Assembly (NCBI RefSeq): GCF_032118995.1
Contig: NC_092654.1
Coordinates: forward strand, 186,001 to 250,000
Source of the DNA: Asterias amurensis
Lineage: Eukaryota; Echinodermata; Asteroidea; Forcipulatida; Asteriidae
Reading direction: 5' to 3'
Length of the DNA stretch: 64,000 nt
Position numbers and translations under genes: made by a program. The notes under the pieces are model-generated. The model was not told the DNA's origin. It worked only from the letters and a program-made list of their open reading frames with translations, and searched no databases. Positions 24,901 through 36,900 of the stretch are shown piece by piece (the first letter of the stretch is position 1; each line of letters begins with the position of its first letter).

Positions 24901-27900
24901 GTAGAGGAATTTCAACCCTGTTCTCCTTTATTGTACATGTACTCTGGTGTGTCGTGGCCGAGCAGATAAGAGTACAGGACTCAAGCTCTGGTGTTTTTGA
25001 ACAGCAGAGTGTGGGTTTGAATCCCAATTGTGACACTTGTGTCCTTAAGCAAGACACCTGTTTTTAATCGTTTCTCTTCAATCAGAAATAAATTAGCACA
25101 TTTGAGGGTAGAGATTGTCAGTGTGAATGATTAGCACCCATTTTACCGCTTGTACTGCATACTCCTTTATGTGGTAGTTTTAGACAGTCTTAAAGCTCAA
25201 TAATGACAAAGGGTAACTTATAGCTTTGAGGTGCCTACTTGGCCCGAAAAAGGCTCTTAATAAATGAAATTGACACAAGTTAAACAACATGAGCAGATAC
25301 CTTTAGATATTGTCCACTGACTGCTTGGTCATGACACTCTATGATGTAAATGAATCTTGCATCTTATGTTTTGTTTTTATATTTGATAGTTATTTGATGA
25401 AAGATCAGTTGAGAGGACCCAGTAGTACCGAGGCCTATGTTCGTGCTTTACAAAGAGGCTGTAGATGTGTTGAATGTGAGTACAACATCTTCAGCTAACA
25501 ATTTATTTGTTTGTCTATGTTCTGTAGGTATAGATAGTACAAGTTGAATGTTTGTTATTGTTGGGATACGTTCAAGGGCGTGGTTTCCCTCATATGAACA
25601 GGCGTAACATTCTTTCAACTTTAAGTCGGATTTCCTACTTTTTTTCAACTGTTACTTATCATGCACGATAAACCCTTTAAAGGAAACTAAGGTTCCCTTT
25701 CACATACATGAAGGTCTAACAATATCTATTGCTCATTTTATCTTGAATCTTTTCAACTGCTTCCTGGATTGTGTTATTTAAGACAAATTACATAACTCAG
25801 ATAACACAATTGACAATATTGAGACTAAGTGTGCTACTTCCCAGACATACTCAGACCACATTATGCTTAACGCACAACAGACGCAGTTCTCAGGCTTAGA
25901 CCTCTATAATGAGCACAGTCTAGAGGGACAACCACCCTGGATGGATGGCTTGTATACATCAACTAATATAAACTCATTTACTGGAGCATTCATCTTTAAA
26001 AATAACCATTTATTTTTTACACCAATTTTTCATATATAATCTTGAACTCATCAGACTATATAATTGCCATATAATCGCATCTGTACACCTGGAAATTGCT
26101 CAGTTTGCAAAAAAACATTGTCCCGTGTGACATGGTCCTTAATGTTCAAACTGTTCAAGGAAATTTGATTCTGTTTCTGCCATGACTGGTTGATATAAAC
26201 ATTGAGCATTGGGGTTTGGGGCAGGGAGGTATTGGGAATAGTGTACTTGCACTTGACTTACACAGTTGGGACTTACAGTCGGGTGTCGTTAATTGAGATC
26301 TTGAACATCAAACATGGTTTGCATTAAAAGCTACACCTCACCTTTCCTGTGACTCATCATTCAGACCAAGCCTGGTTATATGAACATTCAATACATACAT
26401 ATAGGGTCCTTCAAAGGCAGGAAGCAAATCATTTACAAATCTGTGTTTATTAAGAAGTGTTAAGCCAACAAAAAACACATACATCGGGTAAACATCAAGT
26501 TAAAATTAAGGTTTTTTAAGTCGCTCTAAAAGAAAAGTAGGAAACCTTTTCTTAGAATTTTGTTTAAAGCATTATGACTTCAGACACACTGACTTAAAAG
26601 TTTCCATTACTTCCCTTTTAACATTAGTTGAGTTAAGTGGATTCTTGCCATCATGTTCTGACCCTTCATTGACCCTATGGCAACTAAATAAAGAAATGAC
26701 TAAAAAACAACCACATGTTGGTTTTATTGTCTTTCAGCTAAGCTGATAATTAATGTTACTTTGTATAAAATGTAATCACTAGCATTTCCGTGGAATGGTC
26801 ATACGTTCGTTGCTCACTCAGCGTGAAAATGATTTATGATGAAAGAACTGTGATGAGAGATGTACATGTTGGGCTGCACTTAAATCAGTTGTTACTTGGG
26901 CTTAGAGAAGCATTTTTCAGTTGGTTGAAGATTATGTAAGCATGCTTCAGTGAGTTGAAGATAATGATGTTGGAAGCCCATCCAGTGTCTGGCTCCGTAA
27001 TGGACTTGCAATATTGGGTAACTTCCAATTGATTGTTTTTAATTTAATTGTTCCCCAGGTTGTTGTTGTGGTTTCTTTTTATAAAGGGCACAAGAATGAA
27101 CTATTTGTAATTTTTGTTTCATTTTTCTCTACCGATTCTTGGTTTTGATATTCCATTCTGAAGTATAAGAAGATCGTGAGGCTTTAAAGTGTGTGGCTAC
27201 AAGTTTTAAAATGTGATAATTCACATTTCAGAATTTTTCCTTGGTTGCATCTGAAGAAACTGAAAAATCTCTGAATTTCAAAAATGCATTGGATTCCCAT
27301 TTGTCATCTTTTGTTTGACAGTATTTTGTTGATTTTCCTTCCTTTAGTGGATTGTTGGGACGGCAGTGACAAGGAGCCTGTAGTTTACCACGGTCACACC
27401 CTTACTTCTAAAATCAAGTTTAGAGACGCTATTGAAGCTATTGAGAAATATGCCTTCAAGACATCAGAGTAAGTGGAGGATTAGATTATTGACTTCCATC
27501 TTGAGATATTAAACATGAGGGGAGGGACCAGTTGGAGATTGAGACCGGGGAAGGGTGTCTTTTTTAAAGCATGGTATAGTTATGTTACTTGATGATACAA
27601 GACAGTTTATGATTTTGAAAACGTAGCCTACTTTTATTATTATTGGTGATTTGTGTTGACTGAAACCACTCTTTCAACCTACAAGTTAAATAGAACAAGC
27701 TTACACAACATTAAAAGGGTTTAGAATATGAATCATAAAAAGCATAATGGGTCATATATTTTAAGACATCACGCTAGATAAATTCACATACATTGAGACT
27801 ACTGCGAAGAGCAAATAGAAACTATACACAACGTGTGATGCAGATCTGTGATAATCGATATTTAATATCAATATTTGTTGTTCTTACTACATGCAGATAT

Positions 27901-30900
27901 CCATTGATCTTGTCTATTGAGAATCACTGCAGCATCCCACAGCAGAAAGTTATGGCTAAACAACTTAAGAGTGTCTTCGGAGGTATCCTTTAAAACGACG
28001 AAAGCTGAGCTCAAAGCAGAGAACCATTTTGAATGACTTCATTTGCTAAACAATAAATTACTCCATGCTTTACCTCCAGGATCTTTCTTTATGAGATCGT
28101 TCCTGTTATGATTCCTTGACTAATCCATGCTCAGATAAACTCTACTTACAAGACATCACGGAAGACCAAACCGCTCTACCGTCCCCGGATGAATTAAAGG
28201 GCAAAGTAATCATTAAGGTAAACCCTCTTCCCATCCCCCTCCCCATTTATACCCACCCCCTTTATTTCAGTTGAGAATCATTGTGGGTTCGAATCCCGGT
28301 CCCGGTAGACCAAACCGCTCTACCATCCCCGGATGAATTAAAGGGCAAAGTAATCATTAAGGTAAACCCTCTTCCCATCCCCCTCCCCATTTATACCCAC
28401 CCCCTTTATTTCAGTTCAGAATCATTGTTGGTTCGAATCCCGGTCCCGGTAGACCAAACCGCTCTACCGTCCCCGGATGAATTAAAGGGCAAAGTAATCA
28501 TTAAGGTAAACCCTCTTCCCATCCCCCTCCCCATTTATTCCCACCCCCTTTATTTCAGTTCAGAATCAGTGTGGGTTGGAATCCCGGTCCCGGTAGACCA
28601 AACCGCTCTACTGTCCCTGGATGAATTAAAGGGCAAAGTAATCATTAAGGTAAACCCTCTTCCCATCCCCCTCCCCATTTATTCCCACCCCCTTTATTTC
28701 AGTTCAGAATCATTGTTGGTTCGAATCCCGGTCCCGGTAGACCAAACTGCTCTACCATCCCCGGATGAATTAAAGGGCAAAGTAATCATTAAGGTAAACC
28801 CTCTTCCCATCCCCCTCCCCATTTATACCCACCCCCTTTATTTCAGTTGAGAATCAGTGTGGGTTGGAATCCCGGTCCCGGTAGACCAAACCGCTCTACC
28901 ATCCCCGGATGAATTAAAGGGCAAAGTAATCATTAAGGTAAACCCTCTTCCCATCCCCCTCCCCATTTATACCCACCCCCTTTATTTCAGTTGAGAATCA
29001 GTGTGGGTTGGAATCCCGGTCCCGGTAGACCAAACCGCTCTACCATCCCCGGATGAATTAAAGGGCAAAGTAATCATTAAGGTAAACCCTCTTCCCATCC
29101 CCCTCCCCATTTATACCCACCCCCTTTATTTCAGTTGAGAATCAGTGTGGGTTGGAATCCCGGTCCCGGTAGACCAAACCGCTCTACCATCCCCGGATGA
29201 ATTAAAGGGCAAAGTAATCATTAAGGTAAACCCTCTTCCCATCCCCCTCCCCATTTATACCCACCCCCTTTATTTCAGTTGAGAATCAGTGTGGGTTGGA
29301 ATCCCGGTCCCGGTAGACCAAACCGCTCTACCATCCCCGGATGAATTAAAGGGCAAAGTAATCATTAAGGTAAACCCTCTTCCCATCCCCCTCCCCATTT
29401 ATACCCACCCCCTTTATTTCAGTTGAGAATCAGTGTGGGTTGGAATCCCGGTCCCGGTAGACCAAACCGCTCTACCATCCCCGGATGAATTAAAGGGCAA
29501 AGTAATCATTAAGGTAAACCCTCTTCCCATCCCCCTCCCCATTTATACCCACCCCCTTTATTTCAGTTGAGAATCAGTGTGGGTTGGAATCCCGGTCCCG
29601 GTAGACCAAACCGCTCTACCATCCCCGGATGAATTAAAGGGCAAAGTAATCATTAAGGTAAACCCTCTTCCCATCCCCCTCCCCATTCATACCCACCCCC
29701 TTTATGTCAGTTGAGAATCAGTGTGGGTTGGAATCCCGGTCCCGGTAGACCAAACCGCTCTACCATCCCCGGATGAATTAAAGGGCAAAGTAATCATTAA
29801 GGTAAACCCTCTTCCCATCCCCCTCCCCATTCATACCCACCCCCTTTATTTCAGTTGAGAATCAGTGTGGGTTGAAATCCCGGTCATGACGCTTGTGTCC
29901 TTGAGCAAGATGCTTTACTCTCATTGCTACGCTTCACTCAGGGGTATAAATGTGTACCTGCAAGGGTAGAGGTTGATATTGTGAATGAAAAGCTTTCGGA
30001 GCGCCACGGCAGCTCGGGCTGTATACTCCCCCATAGGGAGCTGAGAAAGATTAAGGGATGTTGTTGGCCCAATGACCAGGGCACTAATGTAAAGCACATT
30101 GATATGGTTATTGTTAAGTGCGGTATATAAGAACTAGTTATTGGTATTGTTATTATTCATTGTTACTATCGGTATTCTGTTCCTGCCCAGAACAAGAAAC
30201 TTCCTCCACCAGTGGATGCTGCAGCAGCAGATGATGGTGATGTCAGTGATGAAGATGAAGCGGCTGAATTGGAGTCTAGTGATGCTGATATCCAAGCAGA
30301 GATTGCTAGAAAAGAGAAGAAGGTTAGTTGTCTCTCAAGCCACTCATCTTATCATAAGGATAAATCTCTTCCTTATGGATCTAACAATAAAATGGGTTTC
30401 TGTTTGATAATAAACAGTTAAATTATTTTGTCAAATCTTAAAATGTAGAGTAATGAAAAGCTTGAATCTCTGTCATGCTCTTTTCATTCGGCAAACTTTA
30501 CATTCTGCAGACATTTTTTTATGATTAAGAGCATTTTTACAGCAATCCCCCCCCCCTCCTTAAAATGGAAGGAGTGCGTCTGACCCATATTTCTACACTG
30601 TAATAGTATTGAATGGTTCAAATGTAAATCCAACTATGTACACAAATCATTATTTGTCTTGCACTGAAAAGCTCCTGAAATGGAAGCATTTTTCTTTGGA
30701 AAGTCTAGGTTTGACTCTTGTCACATCATTGTATAATGTAATTGACACCCATTTCCCTTGCAAACCGCACTCATATCATTCAAACTCTTACACTCTTGAT
30801 GTAGTCTTGTCTCTAGGTGACCTCTGACCTCCAATATCCTCTTCTCCTGAATGTATATCACTCCATAACAAACTGGACTTGAATACGATTGCAATACCTC

Positions 30901-33900
30901 ACCCTGTAATGTTTGGGTCACAGCCTTAAGTCCTTCTCAATCCTTCATATTGCCAATGAAGATATAGAAGGATTCAGGATGGTAGGCAATAGGGGGTACT
31001 TGAATGTGTTTGTTTGAGGCCATACCCTTTCCTCATTTCTCGTGCCCCCCCCCCCCACTCCCTCCAGAGAAATTATAATTATAACAATAATATCAATAGC
31101 AAAACTGATCTGTATAGAACTGATTTAGACGATAGGCTGACGAGATGTTTTGCCGTTTTTCAGGGGCCCTAATGAGACAACTTATTCTGACCATGGTGTG
31201 GGGAGCTATTCACATAGCTCATCATTGGGATTCATGTTTGGATGTTTTTGAATGCACTTTTCATAACACTGTCATGATTCTCCTGCACTCTTTCCCACTT
31301 TTCCTTTCACAGGTCTCCAAAAAAGGACAGGTTGGTTTTATTATTCATTTTCATTTCTCTCAATTATTATTTGGAATGATGGCTATGGTCGCACTTTATA
31401 CATTGTATCCTAGCACAATATCATGGCTTTACTTTCCATGGAGTTATGTGCTTACTGTCACCATTTTCGGCTTACGGGCAGCTTATAGTCATAAATAAAG
31501 TGACTTAAAATGGACTCAGTCTGAGTTATTTTTAAAGACCCTTTCATTTGCAGTGTAAAGACGATGACATTTCTTGATACTTGTCAATTTCTTACGAGCT
31601 GGTACCAGAGAATGGCTGATTTTAAAACTCATGGTTCAAGCTTGTGGCTGTCAAGGATCAAGCTTGTGGATGTGGCTCACGCTATGCTAGCCAGGGACCA
31701 ATGTCATTTAAGCTCATCAACTTGTTAAGCACAGAAACATCCTGCTTAACATGACCAGGATGCAAGCAAAATGAAATACTAACAATTGAAGTAATTTCTT
31801 TGGCTTTAATGGCATTATTTAATTTGTGTTATATTTTAACATCATTTTTTCAACTTATTTATTATTGTAATTTTTGTTAATAGAACTTGATATTTTGGTA
31901 CTTGGCATTTAGTTGTCAGCAAAAGAAAAAGGATTGGAGATGGGCATAGTACTGGAAAAAAAGCTAAATCATGCATGATAAATATTCAAAGAACATATTA
32001 AACGCATGAATACCCATGACATTCATTAACCATTATGCTGGTTTTTTTTATGGCTCTAAACATTCAAATGTTTGTCACTATACTTGATTATTGCTGGATT
32101 AGTTCCTTTAAAGACATGGTAAAGCTTTTGTGACTACACAGGGAATACAAATTAAGGTTTGAATCCTAAAAGCATTTATGGTAAGCAATTTATAGTACTA
32201 GTGGTCATGAGAAAAGAAATGTCATCTAAGATTCTTGGAAAACGTTTGTTTGAATTGTCCTTCTAAAAAATAAGCACTAATATCAAATTCAAGATTATTC
32301 ACCAACGTGGCTTAGTCTTTTTTAGCCAAACAATTACCAAAAATTGTGCGGAAATCAGTTAAGGTAGATTTTCCTTTCAACTCTGAGGGTTGGAATTCAT
32401 GAACCTGTTGATCAACCATTGCTTCATTCATCTCATTTATCCTGCCTTTTTTGCCGTCACTCAAACACTTTCTAAGATTTCCAGACTGAATGGTTTTTCC
32501 ATCTCCGGGATTGAGGTAACAGTTTGTATATCTTGCCCCGCCTATCTCCAATGATCTTACCCTGATGTGTGCAAGTCTTCTTTAAGTCCCCAGCCGCTGG
32601 CGTAGATCTTAGGTCTTCAAAAATCTTCATGTCTAATATAGAAACCTATCTATTTGTAAACTGTTGAAGTAACTGTAATACTGAGTGTAGTTGTGTATGC
32701 CATGCTTGTGTAGTGAAGTACAAGGCTGTGCATGCATTAGTAGTTAATTTATCTACATGTACCACAAAGTTTGATTGATGTTTCCGGTGTTGTTTTGATT
32801 TTGGATTCAAGAGTGCCTAGATGTGTTAATCGCTAGTAATACCACTACTATTCTTTCTCATCATGCAGTTACTACATCTATTAAATACAGTCATAAACTG
32901 AGGGCACTGTTTTAGCTCATGTTGAGCAGCTCCCAGAATAGTTGTCTTCTTTTGTTGATTGTACTTCTTCATTTCAAACTAATTTGAGTGCTAGATTGCA
33001 TTGAATGCAGTGTTATAGAGTAACTACATAAATTCCTGTTTCTGTCCTTGATGCCTTTATGACCTTTACTCGCTTTTAAATCAATACCATTCTTGTTTTA
33101 GGAATCTCTGCTGCTTCTTGTGTTGTACAATGCGTATGTTACCTGCATGTACAGTACCTACATGTACTTACTAAATATAATTTTAGAGCTTTGTGCTTGA
33201 ATCTTGCCCATCTATTGCATGTTTTCATTTGTGTGTTAACCATAACTGCTTTATATCATAGCAATATGCAGTTCTTACATGTATGTAGTGCTTTATTTGT
33301 ACACCTCAGTGCATCCCATGCGCCCATCCCCAAGCTATGCAGGGCTATGTTCAAAGTATTAAATCCATTTATATACATATAGCACCATGTAACAGTTTAC
33401 AAGGTGTTGCTATGGTGCATTCTACAGCCAATCATGCCAGAAAAAAAAACAGAAAACAGTAATCAGTTTCCAAAGCTGTATGTAGAGAGATATATATCTT
33501 GACTCCTGTAGCCCTGCATGGACCTTCCAATGAACCCATCAAGAGCTTCTCATGTTCCCATTGTGAATGAATTGATGCACCATGCTCATCAGATCATCAA
33601 TGCTAACAAGAACTCTGAATCCATCAAAATTAAACAAAAGGTTTTGGGTGGATTTTGGTTGGTCATCTGAAGGGTCAAATTTTGCATCTTTACACCCACC
33701 CAATTCTGGCATTGAAGATATAGAGGACACTTGTCTTGTTTTCATTCCTTTTCTATTATCGTATTCCGTACCAGCCACCTCGCAATAATAAAAGACAAAA
33801 ACCATTGGACACTAGCAAGCTCTGTCTTTATATCCATTAACTGTTCTCACTTGACAAAGTGTTATCATACATAGACCTTATCGCAAATACTCAGTATGTG

Positions 33901-36900
33901 TGCGCTACCCGTGGAATGAGCTGCCTGTAGTCTGAGATTGACCAGCATGCACCTCATTCGACAGTTAGCGCTTGAACAATGGGTATTTGCGAAAAGGTCT
34001 ATTTCGGTTTGACATAACGAGTGCATGCCCTCTATTAATGATATTGTGTCTACACGTATTGCTTGAAGCAAACAGCAGTAGAACGTTCTTGCACCGAGCC
34101 TGAAACACTGCCTAAAACCATTTCTTCTAATCCTTCTCTATTTAACACAGGCTAAATTGAAGCTTGCCAGAGAGATCTCTGATCTTGTCAATGTTTGTAA
34201 GAGCGTTCACTTCAAGAGTTTCCAACACTCCAAGGAACATCGTGAGTAACTTTCTACCTAGAGGTCAAGTTCATGAAACTGAATATGATATCTCTTTATA
34301 TACTGTGTACTCAGAGGGGGTTAGTCTTCCTAAACTTCACGAGATTTATGAAACCATTTGTCTCTTTATATACTGTGTACTCAGAGGGGGTTAGTCTTCC
34401 TAAACTTCACCAGATTTATGAAACCATTTGTCTCTTTATATACTGTGTACTCAGAGGGGGTTAGTCTTCCTAAACTTCATGAGATTTATGAAACCATTTG
34501 TTTTTTGGTGCTCCGTTTGATCTGTCTTCCTCATAATGGCTTGACAGACAAATATACATGTGCTTTCTGCTCTACCGGCCAGGCTTCGGACTGATGATAC
34601 CCAAGCCTACATCCGTATGGACTGTTAAAGGGGTAACCCTGTTTCAGACCTAGGAGTAGGTGGCAACGGCCTCTGGAATAAAATAATTGTAGCCCGCACC
34701 TTGAAGTGGCCTTCAGGCCTTGTGTGTCTGGTGACTTGCATAAATTTTTTTTTTTTTTTTTAAATAGACAACAGCGATACTGTCTTATATAACTCCCATC
34801 CAATCACTGTTTGTCCTTGGTTTAGATAAGTGCAATGAGATGGTGTCACTCGGAGAGAGCAAGGCTTTTGACCTGGCTAAAGGTAGTGGTCAAGAAATGG
34901 CCGAACACAACACTCGCTTCTTGACCAGGATCTACCCTGCTGGCCGCAGGACAAACTCCTCTAATTACAACCCTATGAAGATGTGGACTGTAGGCTCACA
35001 GATCGGTAAGACACAATCATTTCATCCAAATCAAACAGCTATAGAATTTTGACCAATTTGGAAATGTGTTCAGATAAAACTTTTTATGCAAAATGAATAA
35101 TTTGTTTAGTTTTGTTTTATGCATCAAAAATTGGCTCAAAAATTGCTTAAGGACAAAAAGTAGCTTAGCACGACAAAAATATGCTTGCTAGAATGAGGTT
35201 ACCAGCCCAAAATACAATGTCATACGTACCATCTGTTACTCTGTATCTGGCAAAATTTGCTTAGCAGAAACTTATCAGGTGAGGTTTGTGGTTGCACTAT
35301 TAGTAAATCTTCTTTGAGAAGTGTTGGTTTGGAGAAGAACCACTGGTGGTCAACTCCACCGGTTCTTGTCAGAACCAACACTACTCACAAGATATTTAGA
35401 CATGGTGCTATTGTAAACCTCACCTGATTATACCCACACCATGCAAAGTTTCAAATCCTACTAAGCAGAATGTCGTTAGTTGCATCCCAGATTCTCATGC
35501 ATGTATCTTCTCTCATTCTCTTTGACTAGTTGCCCTGAACTTCCAAACACCATGTGAGGAGCTTAGTCTGAATCTAGGAAAGTTCCAACAGAATGGCAAT
35601 TGTGGATTCATTCTTAAACCAGTCTTCCTTCGCAAAGGTAAGTAATTCCAGCTTGATGTCCAAATACATCAGTGTGATATTATCCTCTTTGATGCCAAGT
35701 ATTTTATGCTAAGCAATTATAGGGAAATCCCCTAAGCTCATAATGGTATCAGACAGCCCAAGATATATTATTCAACCGAATGTTGAAAGACTGTGACATT
35801 ATATACTTGATTGTCTACAATCCCAGCCAAAATGCTTTGACCACCCATTTGCAACATTACAATTAACATTCCTTGTCCACTTCCCTAATGACAATAAACA
35901 TTCTCTCCCCCTTCCCCCTCTCCCCACCCCCACCCACCCCCCCCCCCCACTCAATGTTGATGGGTTTGAGAAGGCTGTGCAATACGAGCCAACATTGAAA
36001 GAGGGCACGAGAGCTGTCGCGGGGGGGGGGGGGGGGGGTGGGCATCGAGATATGGCCAGGATCGTAGCTTGTCACAGCCAACACTCCCTAGACTACCCCC
36101 TCTCCGACGATCCTTAGTCATAATATTTCACTCTGATTCTAACAACACTCCCTAGACTACCCCCTCTCCGACGATCCTTAGTCATAATATTTCACTCTGA
36201 TTCTAACAACACTCCCTAGACTACCCCCTTTCCGACGGTCCTTAATAGTCATAATATTTCATTCTATGTTCATTCTTTGTGTTTTACAGCCAACATGCAG
36301 TTCAACCCTGACAGCCCGGGGGACCAGTACACTCAGAAACTTACACTTAGGGTGAGTCAAGTGGAACAAAGTTCCTTCACAACTTTGAACTTTGTACTTT
36401 AAAGTGTTAAAGTGTTTAATTTGTATGATAACATTTAGCATGGAGTTCTTACTTGTTGATTTCTTACAGATTATTAGTGCTCAACAGCTTCCCAAGCCAT
36501 CTCGAGAGGTCATTGACCCCTATGTTGAGGTCACTGTTCTGGATGTAAATGCAGAATATGAAGATAAGACAGAAGTGATTGAGAATAACGGTAAGTCAGT
36601 AATCAACATTTACTCTCAGCCATGTTAAAAAAACACTCTCAGTAAGGGGCTACAACTGTACATGAACAATTATTAAATGTGAAAAGTAACTTAGGGGAGC
36701 TGATGGTAGGAATTGATATTCCTCTTAAAACTATCTAGGCTGTAGGATGGAGGGAAACATGCATCAGGCAAAGAGTTTTGAAGAAGATGCAGTACGTGGA
36801 AGCTATTGGAATGGCTCCTTGTTCTAACTGATTTTTAATGTGACTTATGTAGGATTTTTGGGCATGCATCTGCAGTTGTGATTGGTCATTGAATCCCAGT

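Larger units (their letters stand above)
24723..28217 (+). other. PLCD: PLCD exons 8-12: catalytic X box
   Basis: Residues about 288-452. Catalytic and calcium-binding residues known from PLCD1 are all present: first histidine in SSHNTY (exon 8/9 junction), glutamate and aspartate in VELDCWDG (exon 9/10), second histidine in VVYHGHT, glutamate in SIENHC (exon 11), and the phosphate-binding lysines in ELKGKVIIK (exon 12). The enzyme is therefore predicted active. Exon 12 (28135-28217) is the source of the array that follows it. Confidence 0.93.
34151..35637 (+). other. PLCD: PLCD exons 15-17: catalytic Y box
   Basis: Residues 503-628. [19 protein letters not shown] opens the Y box. SRIYPAG-type sequence appears as [20 protein letters not shown], including the serine and arginine that contact the inositol phosphates. 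VALNFQTPC and [11 protein letters not shown] close the barrel as in all PI-PLCs. Confidence 0.92.

Noticed and set aside
28281-28850. 189-codon frame with repeated [13 protein letters not shown]
   Set aside because: The 144-bp exon-edge array read through its introns; it is not a separate gene, though the units are of interest as splice sites.
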